From SZUA-229 sp041589175 (GTDB lineage: Bacteria > Pseudomonadota > Gammaproteobacteria > SZUA-229): DNA of 15,543 bases. The notes below the pieces were generated by a model, which worked only from the letters and a program-made list of their open reading frames with translations, ran no database searches and was not told the DNA's origin. Each line of letters begins with the position of its first letter. The stretch's first letter is position 1. The position numbers and the translations under genes were made by a program. The DNA is taken from positions 1 to 15,543 of the forward strand of contig JBFHWF010000059.1 of NCBI GenBank assembly GCA_041589175.1. Direction: 5' to 3'. Shown in pieces: positions 6,035-13,720 of the stretch.

Positions 6035-7411
6035 ATGAGTGCTGGAAAAGTAGTTGAGATTATCGGTGCGGTAATCGACGTTGAGTTCCCAAGGGAGAGT
6101 GTTCCCGCGGTATACGACGCGTTAAGAATTGAAAGCGCAGGTCTGACATTAGAAGTTCAGGCGCAGCTGGGCGACGGCGTTGTACGTTCAATCGCCATGG
6201 GTCCAACTGAAGGCCTTAAGCGTGGCCTGGAAGTGGTTAACACTGGCGCGCCAATCACAGTACCTGTTGGTCAGAAGACACTGGGTCGTGTGATGAACGT
6301 TCTGGGTGAACCTGTTGATGAAGCGGGTGAAATCGGCGCAGAAAAATCGCTGCCTATTCACCGTGCAGCGCCTTCATATGAAGAGCTGTCATCAGACGTT
6401 GAAATCCTGGAAACAGGTGTAAAGGTTATCGACCTGGTTATGCCAATCGCCAAGGGTGGTAAAGTTGGTCTGTTCGGTGGTGCGGGTGTAGGTAAGACCG
6501 TTACACTGATGGAACTGATTCGTAACATCGCGGTTGAGCACAGCGGCTTCTCTGTATTCGCAGGTGTAGGTGAGCGTACTCGTGAAGGTAACGACTTCTA
6601 CTACGAGATGGAAGAAGGTGGCGTACTGGATAAGGTAGCCCTGGTTTACGGTCAGATGAATGAGCCCCCAGGAAACAGACTGCGTGTTGCTCTGACAGGT
6701 CTGACAATGGCTGAGCACTTCCGTGACGAAGGTCGTGACGTACTGATGTTTATCGACAACATCTACCGTTACACACTTGCAGGTACTGAGGTATCAGCAC
6801 TGCTGGGTCGTATGCCTTCAGCGGTAGGTTACCAGCCAACACTGGCGGAAGAAATGGGTGTTCTTCAGGAACGTATTACATCTACCAAGACTGGCTCGAT
6901 CACATCGTTCCAGGCGGTATATGTACCTGCGGATGACCTGACTGACCCATCTCCAGCAACAACCTTCGCTCACCTTGATGCGACACTGGTACTGTCTCGT
7001 CAAATCGCTGAACTGGGTATTTACCCTGCGGTAGATCCACTGGACTCGACTTCACGTCAGCTGGACCCACAGATTGTTGGTCAGGAGCACTATGACATCG
7101 CACGTGGTGTACAGGGTACACTGCAGCGTTATAAAGAGCTGAAAGACATCATCGCGATCCTGGGTATGGACGAACTGTCTGATGAAGACAAGCAGACTGT
7201 AGCCCGTGCGCGTAAGATCCAGCGTTTCTTATCACAACCTTTCTTCGTGGCAGAAGTATTCACCGGTGCACCTGGTAAATATGTTGGCCTGAAAGAAACT
7301 TTAGCGAGCTTTAAGTCTATCCTGGACGGCGAACTGGACGATATTCCAGAGCAGGCGTTCTACATGGTCGGCGGTATCGACGAAGTTAAAGAGAAAGCGA
7401 AAAACATGTAA
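6035..7411 (+). CDS. atpD: F1Fo ATP synthase subunit beta (catalytic)
   Basis: Beta carries the three catalytic ADP + Pi to ATP sites of F1. The 458-residue product (E. coli 460) has the N-terminal barrel (1-75) and Walker A GGAGVGKT at 148-155 with Lys154. The catalytic glutamate is Glu180 in GVGERTREG. The Walker B strand is VLMFIDN (about 236-242). The DELSDED loop (about residues 385-391) couples to gamma rotation. Like E. coli it has NIYRYTLAGTEVS, where many other bacteria have Phe-Arg-Phe. The conserved SALLGRMPSAVGYQPTL catch-loop region is intact. The gap from atpG is 56 bases, the largest in the F1 half of the operon, and contains a small hairpin. The stop codon overlaps the ribosome-binding site of atpC, 9 bases before its start. 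Confidence 0.99.
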   Translation: MSAGKVVEIIGAVIDVEFPRESVPAVYDALRIESAGLTLEVQAQLGDGVVRSIAMGPTEGLKRGLEVVNTGAPITVPVGQKTLGRVMNVLGEPVDEAGEIGAEKSLPIHRAAPSYEELSSDVEILETGVKVIDLVMPIAKGGKVGLFGGAGVGKTVTLMELIRNIAVEHSGFSVFAGVGERTREGNDFYYEMEEGGVLDKVALVYGQMNEPPGNRLRVALTGLTMAEHFRDEGRDVLMFIDNIYRYTLAGTEVSALLGRMPSAVGYQPTLAEEMGVLQERITSTKTGSITSFQAVYVPADDLTDPSPATTFAHLDATLVLSRQIAELGIYPAVDPLDSTSRQLDPQIVGQEHYDIARGVQGTLQRYKELKDIIAILGMDELSDEDKQTVARARKIQRFLSQPFFVAEVFTGAPGKYVGLKETLASFKSILDGELDDIPEQAFYMVGGIDEVKEKAKNM

Positions 7412-7420
7412 GGAAAGCTT

Positions 7421-7840
7421 ATGGCTATGACAACACATGTAGACATCGTTAGTGCGGAAAAAGAAATCTGGTCAGGCAAAGCCACTATGGTATTTGCCCC
7501 AGGTGTTATGGGTGAGCTAGGTATCGCACCTCGCCACACCCCTCTGCTGACCAAACTGAAAGCAGGTGAAGTACGTGTACGCGGTGAAAACGGTGAAGAT
7601 GAATCATTCTTCATCACCGGTGGTATCCTCGAGATCCAGCCACATGTTGTAACCGTATTATCTGATACGGCACAACGCGCAGAAGATCTGGACGAAGCAG
7701 CGGCCCTCGAAGCCAAGCAGCGTGCAGAAGAAGCGATGGCTAACCGTAAAGGTGAAATGGATCTTGCCAAGGCGAGTGCAGAACTGGCGGAAGCTGCAGC
7801 ACTGGTCGAAACCATCAAGAAGATCAAGGGTCGACGTTAA
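7421..7840 (+). CDS. atpC: F1Fo ATP synthase subunit epsilon
   Basis: Epsilon binds gamma and the c-ring and can inhibit ATP hydrolysis through its mobile C-terminal helices. The 139-residue length matches E. coli. The N-terminal ten-stranded beta sandwich (about residues 1-86) includes the conserved GELGIAPRHTPLLT and ITGGILEIQPHVVTVLSDTA segments. The C-terminal helix-turn-helix (about 90-139) is alanine- and glutamate-rich. I chose the first ATG (MAM...), which matches the E. coli start and sits 5 bases after an AAGGAA site at 7410-7415 that overlaps the atpD stop. It is the last gene of the operon, followed 25 bases later by an intrinsic terminator. Confidence 0.97.
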   Translation: MAMTTHVDIVSAEKEIWSGKATMVFAPGVMGELGIAPRHTPLLTKLKAGEVRVRGENGEDESFFITGGILEIQPHVVTVLSDTAQRAEDLDEAAALEAKQRAEEAMANRKGEMDLAKASAELAEAAALVETIKKIKGRR

Positions 7841-7865
7841 ACTCGAACCTCTATAGATCGAGCAG

Positions 7866-7897
7866 AAAAGCCGGACATTGTCCGGCTTTTTTGTTTT
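7866..7897 (+). terminator. Rho-independent terminator of the atp operon
   Basis: AAAAGCCGGAC (7866-7876) pairs perfectly with GTCCGGCTTTT (7880-7890) across an ATT loop and runs into TTTTTTGTTTT. This is an 11-bp stem with a U-tract, starting 25 bases after the atpC stop. The A-rich left flank could allow some activity in the reverse direction, but no gene on the minus strand needs it here. Confidence 0.95.
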
Positions 7898-7910
7898 AGG
7901 GCACAGAAGT

Positions 7911-7938
7911 TTGATTAAGCAGATAGATGTAATAAGAT
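7911..7938 (+). promoter_or_regulatory. Possible glmU promoter
   Basis: TTGATT (7911-7916) and TAAGAT (7933-7938) are spaced 16 bp apart just after the atp terminator. Each matches the sigma-70 consensus at four of six positions. A promoter is expected here because the preceding terminator is strong. If this is it, transcription begins near 7945, downstream of the in-frame ATG 7937, which supports the later glmU start. Confidence 0.35.
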
Positions 7939-7969
7939 GCGGTCATTAATTCAAAAAAGAGGCAACGTC

Positions 7970-9328
7970 ATGTCCATCAGTGCAGTTATTCTGGCAGCTG
8001 GGAAGGGTACAAGAATGAAATCTGCCCTGCCGAAGGTGCTACATCCACTTGCAGGAAAACCACTATTAGGCCATGTATATGATACGGCTGGGATGCTACA
8101 GGCAGAGCAGGTCGTTATAGTGTATGGGCATGGAGGTGAGACATTACTTGAAAGCTGTAAACACTTTGATGCCCTCTGGATTGAGCAAAAAGAACAATTA
8201 GGTACGGGGCATGCAGTGATCCAGACGCTGCAGCATCTAAAAGACGAAAACCGTGTGCTAGTGCTGTATGGAGATGTGCCACTCATTACACCGGAAACAT
8301 TAAATCGACTACTGGAAGTCGATGAGGAACGTATTGGTCTGTTAACAGTAGTACTGGATAACCCAACAGGATACGGTCGAATTCTTAAAGAAGGTGACGA
8401 AGTTACGGGTATCGTCGAAGAGAAAGATGCTAGCGATGAACAGAGACTGATCAGCGAAGTCAACACAGGGATACTATGCTGCAAGGCAAGTGTCTTGAAA
8501 AACCTTTTAGCAAAAATTGATAATGACAATAGTCAGGGAGAATATTACCTGACAGATATATTTGCTCTGGCAAGAAAAGAAAGCATCGGAATTGACGTGG
8601 TTCAGGCGGCAGATAGTCACGAAGTTGAAGGTGTAAATACACGTCGTCAACTGGCAGAACTTGAACGTGCCTATCAAATACGAGAAGCAAATCGATTGAT
8701 GGATGCAGGTGTTACATTAATGGATCCCGCTCGAATAGATATTCGTGGTAAAGCGGAGGTCGAAAACGATGTGACCATCGATGTAAACGTGGTAATGGAA
8801 GGCGAAATATCAATAGGAAAAGGTTCGGTGATCGGGCCTAATTGTCACCTTGTGAACTGTAAAATTGGCAGGAATGTAGAAATAAAGTCAAACTGTGTAC
8901 TCGAAGACTGTTTTATCGATGATGGCTGTGTGGTGGGTCCATTTGCGAGGCTAAGACCTGAAGCGCATCTTGCGGAAAATGCTAGAGTTGGTAATTTCGT
9001 AGAGATTAAAAAATCAAATATTGGCAAGGGTAGTAAAGTCAATCACCTTAGTTATATTGGTGATACAGATATGGGTAGCAATGTGAATATTGGTGCGGGC
9101 ACAATTACCTGTAACTATGACGGTGCAAATAAGCATAAAACCATAATCGGTAATGACGTATTCGTTGGCTCAGATACACAGCTTGTTGCGCCTGTTACAG
9201 TTGGCGATGGTGCGACAGTAGGTGCGGGCACCACGATAACGAAGAATGTTGACAATGATGTGCTGACAATAAGTCGGGTTCCACAGAAAACGATTAAAGA
9301 CTGGACGCGCCCTGTTAAAAAGAAATAA
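7970..9328 (+). CDS. glmU: Bifunctional GlcNAc-1-P uridyltransferase / GlcN-1-P acetyltransferase (GlmU)
   Basis: GlmU makes UDP-N-acetylglucosamine, the precursor of peptidoglycan and LPS, in two steps: acetylation of glucosamine-1-phosphate, then uridylyl transfer. From ATG 7970 it has 452 residues (E. coli 456). The N-terminal pyrophosphorylase domain has LAAGKGTRM (8-16), the metal-binding Asp102 in YGDVP and Asn223 in EGVN. The C-terminal left-handed beta-helix of hexapeptide repeats (about 250-435) has the catalytic base His359 in KVNHL and the NIGAGTITCNYDG signature. The frame extends to ATG 7937, but GAGG at 7959-7962 is well placed only for 7970, and homology begins there. Codon use is clearly less optimised than in the atp genes, with more AGA, AGG, ATA and CTA. 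glmS does not follow. Confidence 0.97.
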   Translation: MSISAVILAAGKGTRMKSALPKVLHPLAGKPLLGHVYDTAGMLQAEQVVIVYGHGGETLLESCKHFDALWIEQKEQLGTGHAVIQTLQHLKDENRVLVLYGDVPLITPETLNRLLEVDEERIGLLTVVLDNPTGYGRILKEGDEVTGIVEEKDASDEQRLISEVNTGILCCKASVLKNLLAKIDNDNSQGEYYLTDIFALARKESIGIDVVQAADSHEVEGVNTRRQLAELERAYQIREANRLMDAGVTLMDPARIDIRGKAEVENDVTIDVNVVMEGEISIGKGSVIGPNCHLVNCKIGRNVEIKSNCVLEDCFIDDGCVVGPFARLRPEAHLAENARVGNFVEIKKSNIGKGSKVNHLSYIGDTDMGSNVNIGAGTITCNYDGANKHKTIIGNDVFVGSDTQLVAPVTVGDGATVGAGTTITKNVDNDVLTISRVPQKTIKDWTRPVKKK

Positions 9329-9342
9329 CAACAATTACAGAA

Positions 9343-10551
9343 ATGAAAACAGAATATGATGCAATCATTATTGGAGCAGGTGCTGCCGGCCTGTTCTGTG
9401 CATCTAATATCGGCCAGTCTGGCTTGAGAGTCCTGGTACTCGACCATGCCACAAAAGTAGGTAAAAAAATTCTGATGTCAGGCGGCGGCCGTTGTAACTT
9501 CACAAACCTGAACACAACGGCTGATAACTTTACCTCAAGTAATCCACACTATTGTAAGTCTGCTTTAAGTCAGTACACCCCGTATGATTTCCTCGCATTA
9601 GTTGAAAAGTATCAGATTGAGTATGTAGAGAAATCTGCTGGACAACTATTCTGTAAAGATAAAGCAACACAGATTCTGAAAATGCTACTGGACGAGTGTG
9701 CCAGTAATTCAGTTAAGATATATAAGAAATGTGAAATTAAGTCGATTGAACAGAATGAAGATACTTTTATTATAGATTCATCGATTGAAAAATTTACAAC
9801 AAAAAAACTGGTGATTGCTAGCGGAGGTCTGTCGATACCAACAGCTGGCGCTACGGATTTTGGTTTTCGAATAGCGAGACAGTTCGGGCATGATGTTGTG
9901 CCTACTGAGCCGGCACTAGTTCCATTAGTTTTTGCTGGTAAAACGGTGGAAAAATTACGTGAGCTAGCCGGCATATCGGCACACGTAAAGCTCTCGATTA
10001 ATAATCATAGTCTTGAAGATGAAATACTCGTAACACACAGAGGTATGAGTGGGCCTGGCATACTTAAAATATCAGAGTTCTGGACGAAAGGTGATGATTT
10101 AGTTATTGATGTGGACCCACACAATGCGATTGAGCAGATAATAGAAGATCCAGTAGATCAATCTGAGCAGAAAGTGTTTACTGTGTTATCACACTATATT
10201 CCAAAACGGCTTGTTAAATTTCTGCTTGATGAGGCACTTCTAGATAAAAAATTAAAACAACTGGATAAGAAGGATCTAGAGATCATAAATAAGAGTCTAC
10301 ATAATTGGTGTTTTACACCAGTTGATACTGAAGGTTACCGAACGGCAGAGGTAACGAAAGGTGGCGTGTCAACAAGCATGCTATCGTCAAAAACGATGGA
10401 ATCAAAACAGGTAAAAGGTTTATATTTCATTGGTGAAGTTGTTGATGTAACAGGACAGCTTGGAGGCTTCAATTTTCAGTGGGCCTGGTCTTCCGCATGG
10501 TGTGCTGCCCAGCACATTAGCCAAATTTCGTACGAATATCAGAAAGTATAG
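9343..10551 (+). CDS. rdsA: HI0933/YhiN-family flavoprotein, probable 23S rRNA dihydrouridine synthase
   Basis: This 402-residue protein belongs to the HI0933-like NAD(P)/FAD-dependent family. The dinucleotide-binding motif IIGAGAAGL (about residues 9-17) is at the N terminus, followed by the family hallmark KILMSGGGRCNFTN (about 43-56). The C-terminal FAD-contacting block GLYFIGEVVDVTGQLGG is at about 362-378. The E. coli relative YhiN has been reported as RdsA, the flavoenzyme that makes dihydrouridine 2449 in 23S rRNA; assigning that activity here is by family, since related paralogues (BaiN-like) exist. Rossmann homology begins at residue 5, so ATG 9343 is the right start although its Shine-Dalgarno sequence is poor. 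The 14-base gap from glmU suggests co-transcription. It ends tail-to-tail with the next gene. Confidence 0.85.
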   Translation: MKTEYDAIIIGAGAAGLFCASNIGQSGLRVLVLDHATKVGKKILMSGGGRCNFTNLNTTADNFTSSNPHYCKSALSQYTPYDFLALVEKYQIEYVEKSAGQLFCKDKATQILKMLLDECASNSVKIYKKCEIKSIEQNEDTFIIDSSIEKFTTKKLVIASGGLSIPTAGATDFGFRIARQFGHDVVPTEPALVPLVFAGKTVEKLRELAGISAHVKLSINNHSLEDEILVTHRGMSGPGILKISEFWTKGDDLVIDVDPHNAIEQIIEDPVDQSEQKVFTVLSHYIPKRLVKFLLDEALLDKKLKQLDKKDLEIINKSLHNWCFTPVDTEGYRTAEVTKGGVSTSMLSSKTMESKQVKGLYFIGEVVDVTGQLGGFNFQWAWSSAWCAAQHISQISYEYQKV

Positions 10552-10560
10552 TGAAGCTTA

Positions 10561-11268
10561 TCATGGCTTAATCCAGTCACCGGTTGTTTGAAGAGGGATA
10601 TGCTTTCCATTCTCTGTCACCCATACAGCGAGAGCCAGTGAATTACCCTTGAACTGTTGCAGCTTCTTCAGTCGCAGAAGACTTATATTGTTGTTGAGCT
10701 GTGATGATAGTAGCTCGATTACTATAAAGTCTTCTGTAAATTCAAGGCCGGCATTTTCACCACGTTTGACTAGGCTGGTTGCCGAATTAAGTAACAGAGC
10801 AGCATAAACTCTGTAATCACCTCTGGACTCATACTCAACATAAAGATTATTTCCGTCCAGGCGAGCACTGAGGTTAATCGTTTCGCTTAGTGAAAGAGGG
10901 GGTTGATGTGTTGAATACCAGCGTCGCCACTCACGGCCATTCAGCAGGAAGCCGGGTGTGTAAATAGTTCGTAAACCCTGGCTTCGGTAAGTGATACGTT
11001 GACGCTGGCTAAATTCATGAGAAGAGAAAGGGTCAGTCCAGCCAAGATGATTCCAGTAGTCCACATGAAATACCACGGGTACAAATGATTTCCACAGCTG
11101 GGGATGCTGTTTAAGACGGGAGATCCATCGCTCAGCAGGTGGGCAACTACTACAGCCCTGTGAAGAGTAAAGCTCGATAAGGCTAACCTGTTGAGTTCCC
11201 GACTCAAAGGTTTGTGCTAAAGACGGGTTGAAAATGCACAAACCAAGCAAGGTAATTAGAGATTTCAT
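10561..11268 (-). CDS. Secreted DUF1223 thioredoxin-fold protein
   Basis: The 235-residue product starts with a likely signal peptide (residues 1-18, ending PSLA before Gln19). It then has the DUF1223 hallmark ELYSSQGCSSCPPAE, with the Cys39-Ser-Ser-Cys42 pair in a thioredoxin-like position. Further family motifs are HVDYWNHLGWTDPFS (68-82), QRQ (88-90) and YTPGFLLNG (103-111). DUF1223 proteins occur widely in proteobacteria; no reaction is firmly assigned, and a periplasmic thiol or redox role is inferred from the CxxC. The C-terminal third (about 130-230) looks like a beta-rich domain. Its stop is 9 bases from the rdsA stop on the other strand, with no visible terminator between them. The gene for a small receiver-like protein lies 87 bases upstream on the same strand and may share its transcript. 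The ribosome-binding site is weak. Confidence 0.88.
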   Translation of the reverse strand: MKSLITLLGLCIFNPSLAQTFESGTQQVSLIELYSSQGCSSCPPAERWISRLKQHPQLWKSFVPVVFHVDYWNHLGWTDPFSSHEFSQRQRITYRSQGLRTIYTPGFLLNGREWRRWYSTHQPPLSLSETINLSARLDGNNLYVEYESRGDYRVYAALLLNSATSLVKRGENAGLEFTEDFIVIELLSSQLNNNISLLRLKKLQQFKGNSLALAVWVTENGKHIPLQTTGDWIKP

Positions 11269-11355
11269 AACCGTGACCGTTTGATAATGTATGAGTCACT
11301 ACAGGCGCAGAAGTTTAATAAGATTGTTGAAAAAGCTTTAACACAGATAAACGGC

Positions 11356-11748
11356 TTAAATATCCTGCTGGCCGCCAAGAGATTCTTCAATGACATAGTC
11401 GGGCGTGTCATGCAGGAAGGCCCCATGCAGGGGGTACAGCTTATGCAGTTTTTCAATGTACTGGCTTTCCTCCTTCTGTACGAAAACAATGGTTTTCGTG
11501 TCAGGTGAATAGCGTGGCAGGGTAGAGAGCAGTACATCAAGGTTGCTGACATTGACCCCAGCATAATTGTTACCGTAGCCATAGAAAAACTCAGCAACGA
11601 TGAAGTCGGGCTTGTGGGTCTTAACCGCCTTTATGGCATTTCGTGATGAATTCACCTTGATTTCCCTGGCCCCCATTGATTCATACAGTTCAGAGAGCTT
11701 TGGATGCGTGGGGGATTCGATGAGAGAGAGTATGGTCAGTTTTTTCAT
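11356..11748 (-). CDS. Hypothetical protein with degenerate receiver-like (CheY-like) fold
   Basis: I do not recognise this 130-residue protein by name. Its pattern of alternating hydrophobic strands and helices resembles a response-regulator receiver: a strand at 3-10 (KLTILSLI), a helix about 15-25, a second strand about 28-32 and a helix about 35-44. KPDFIVAEFFYG (46-57) follows, where receivers have PDLVLLD. Then come a strand KTIVFV (85-90) and a strand GAFLHD (109-114). The phospho-acceptor Asp would be Glu53, the acidic pair near strand 1 is reduced to Glu11, and the Thr and Lys of strands 4 and 5 are absent. It may therefore be a non-phosphorylated pseudo-receiver. There is no output domain. 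It is divergent from uup across 79 bases and upstream of the DUF1223 gene. No good Shine-Dalgarno sequence is visible. That it is a gene is likely; the fold is my inference. Confidence 0.65.
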   Translation of the reverse strand: MKKLTILSLIESPTHPKLSELYESMGAREIKVNSSRNAIKAVKTHKPDFIVAEFFYGYGNNYAGVNVSNLDVLLSTLPRYSPDTKTIVFVQKEESQYIEKLHKLYPLHGAFLHDTPDYVIEESLGGQQDI

Positions 11749-11790
11749 ACAGTAATACAGCCTTTAAAACACTAATAATACTATTGCCTC

Positions 11791-11799
11791 TGGTAAAAT
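11791..11799 (+). promoter_or_regulatory. Extended -10 promoter candidate for uup
   Basis: TGGTAAAAT fits an extended -10 element (TGn followed by a TATAAT-like hexamer with five of six matches). There is no good -35 box at the usual distance. Transcription would start near 11806, about 22 bases before the uup ATG. The gap is shared with the divergent receiver-like gene, for which I find no convincing promoter. Confidence 0.45.
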
Positions 11800-11827
11800 A
11801 CAGCCTGTAAAAAATAAGAGAACCACG

Positions 11828-13720
11828 ATGGCACTGCTGACACTTCGCGATATCACACTGAGTTACGGCGATCAGAATCTACTGGATCGAGTCAATCTAC
11901 AAATTGAAACAGCTGAAAGACTGTGTCTGCTAGGTAGAAATGGCGAAGGTAAATCGACCCTGATGAAGGTCGTTGCCGGACTTGCGCAGGCGGATGATGG
12001 AAATATAGAGAAAAAACAATCACTTAAGATGGCTTATCTGACACAGGATGTGCCAGAAGATATGTCAGGCAGTATCTACGACGTAGTCGCAGGTGGCCTG
12101 AGCAAGGTGGGTGAGGTGCTGAAGCATTACCACCATGTCAGTCTTGAACTGGCCGAAGATAGCTCGGAACAGAAAATGGCAGAGCTTGAGCGCATTCAGC
12201 ATGAACTGGAGGCGATGGATGGCTGGAGCTTCTCACAGAAAGTCGAAACGACCCTCTCATTGCTAGAGCTGTCAGCAGATACTGATTTCTCTGCGCTATC
12301 GGGTGGACTGAAACGACGTGTGCTGCTGGCAAGGGCGCTGGTCACTGAACCCGATTTACTGCTACTGGATGAACCCACCAACCATCTTGATATCGAGGCC
12401 ATCGGTTGGCTTGAAGATTTTCTACTGGGCTGGAATGGCAGTTTATTATTCGTGACGCACGACCGTGCCTTCCTTAAGAAGCTGGCAACACGCATTATTG
12501 AGCTAGACCGTGGAAAACTCACATCCTGGCCCGGTGACTATGCAAACTACCTGGAAAAGAAACAGCAGGCACTGGAAGTTGAAGAAAAGGAAAATGCCCT
12601 GTTTGATAAGCGCCTGGCACAGGAAGAAGTGTGGATACGTCAGGGTATCAAGGCAAGGCGAACGCGTAACGAGGGGCGAGTACGCGCCCTTAAGGCGATG
12701 CGTGACGAACGCATGCAACGGCGAGAGCAGAAGGGCAAGGTGAATATGAAAATGTCTGATCAGGAACGATCGGGCAAGCAGGTCATTGAAGTTAATAATA
12801 TTAGTTATAGCTATGGTAGTCAGGCGATTGTCCAGAATTTTAGCACCCTGATTAACCGAGGTGACAAGATTGGAATAATTGGCCCTAATGGCGCAGGTAA
12901 ATCAACGCTAATACAACTGTTGCTCGGGCAGCTAGCGCCGGACAGTGGAAGTGTAAAGCTGGGAACCAAGATTGAACTGGCCTATTTTGATCAGTTGCGG
13001 GGTGAGCTTGATTTGCAAAAAAGTGTTCGAGACAATCTTGCAGAGGGTACAGACCGGGTTGAAGTGGCAGGGAAATCAAAACATGTGATGAGCTATCTGG
13101 CGGACTTTCTTTTTCCACCACAGCGAGCGAATTCACCAGTAAGATCATTATCCGGTGGTGAAAAAAACCGCCTGATGTTAGCAAAACTATTTGCGCAACC
13201 ATTTAATCTTCTGGTTATGGATGAACCCACTAATGATCTGGATGTAGAAACCCTGGAGCTACTGGAAGAGTTGTTATTACAATATGAGGGCACACTCATA
13301 CTGGTAAGCCATGACCGAGATTTTCTTGATAATGTGGTAACAAGTACGCTCGTTTTTGAAGGCAATGCTTGTGTGAATGAATATGTTGGTGGTTACGAAG
13401 ACTGGCTTCGACAAAAGCAGAGTATTTCGGCTGATATTTCGACGCAAGCTAAAAAAGAAAAAAAACAGGCAGCAGCCGGTAATAAAGAAAATAAAAAGCT
13501 ACGCAAGCTGAGTTATAACGAGCAGAGAGAGCTTGATAATCTACCTGTTCGCATAGAAGAATTAGATGCAGCTATAGAAGCGTTAACAACACGTATGTCT
13601 CAAGCCGATTTTTATCAACAGGAAAATGAAAAGATCGCAGAAGCAACAGAGCAGATGAAAATCCTGGAGCAGGAGCTGAGTCAGGCATATGAGCGCTGGG
13701 AACAACTGGAGTCGGATTAG
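11828..13720 (+). CDS. uup: ABC-F family ATPase Uup
   Basis: Uup is a cytoplasmic ABC-F protein with no membrane domain. E. coli Uup affects precise transposon excision and is associated with ribosomes and branched DNA. The 630-residue product has two ATPase cassettes. In the first, Walker A is GRNGEGKST (36-44), the signature LSGG (157-160) and Walker B LLLLDEP (177-183). In the second, Walker A is GPNGAGKST (352-360), the signature LSGGE (441-445) and Walker B LLVMDEP (461-467). The interdomain linker (about 240-315) is highly charged, as expected for the ribosome-contacting arm. A lysine-rich segment (about 541-561) leads to a C-terminal coiled coil (about 562-630), which distinguishes Uup from EttA and other ABC-F members. 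No catalytic residue is missing. Its stop codon abuts the cti start codon. Confidence 0.95.
   Translation: MALLTLRDITLSYGDQNLLDRVNLQIETAERLCLLGRNGEGKSTLMKVVAGLAQADDGNIEKKQSLKMAYLTQDVPEDMSGSIYDVVAGGLSKVGEVLKHYHHVSLELAEDSSEQKMAELERIQHELEAMDGWSFSQKVETTLSLLELSADTDFSALSGGLKRRVLLARALVTEPDLLLLDEPTNHLDIEAIGWLEDFLLGWNGSLLFVTHDRAFLKKLATRIIELDRGKLTSWPGDYANYLEKKQQALEVEEKENALFDKRLAQEEVWIRQGIKARRTRNEGRVRALKAMRDERMQRREQKGKVNMKMSDQERSGKQVIEVNNISYSYGSQAIVQNFSTLINRGDKIGIIGPNGAGKSTLIQLLLGQLAPDSGSVKLGTKIELAYFDQLRGELDLQKSVRDNLAEGTDRVEVAGKSKHVMSYLADFLFPPQRANSPVRSLSGGEKNRLMLAKLFAQPFNLLVMDEPTNDLDVETLELLEELLLQYEGTLILVSHDRDFLDNVVTSTLVFEGNACVNEYVGGYEDWLRQKQSISADISTQAKKEKKQAAAGNKENKKLRKLSYNEQRELDNLPVRIEELDAAIEALTTRMSQADFYQQENEKIAEATEQMKILEQELSQAYERWEQLESD

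Noticed and set aside
7360..7827. 155-residue open frame antisense to atpC
   Set aside because: Ser/Ala-rich complement of the epsilon gene; no family resemblance and no start signal.
7937..7969. Upstream ATG start for glmU adding 11 residues
   Set aside because: There is no ribosome-binding site before it, GlmU homology starts at 7970, and a GAGG site is properly spaced from 7970.
7951..8529. 192-residue open frame antisense to glmU
   Set aside because: The forward strand encodes unmistakable GlmU over the same bases; the reverse product is Ser/Pro/Thr-rich without any recognisable domain.
11281..11508. 75-residue plus-strand frame opposite the receiver-like gene
   Set aside because: No ribosome-binding site or recognisable motif; the minus-strand frame has the more protein-like pattern, though my confidence in this choice is moderate.
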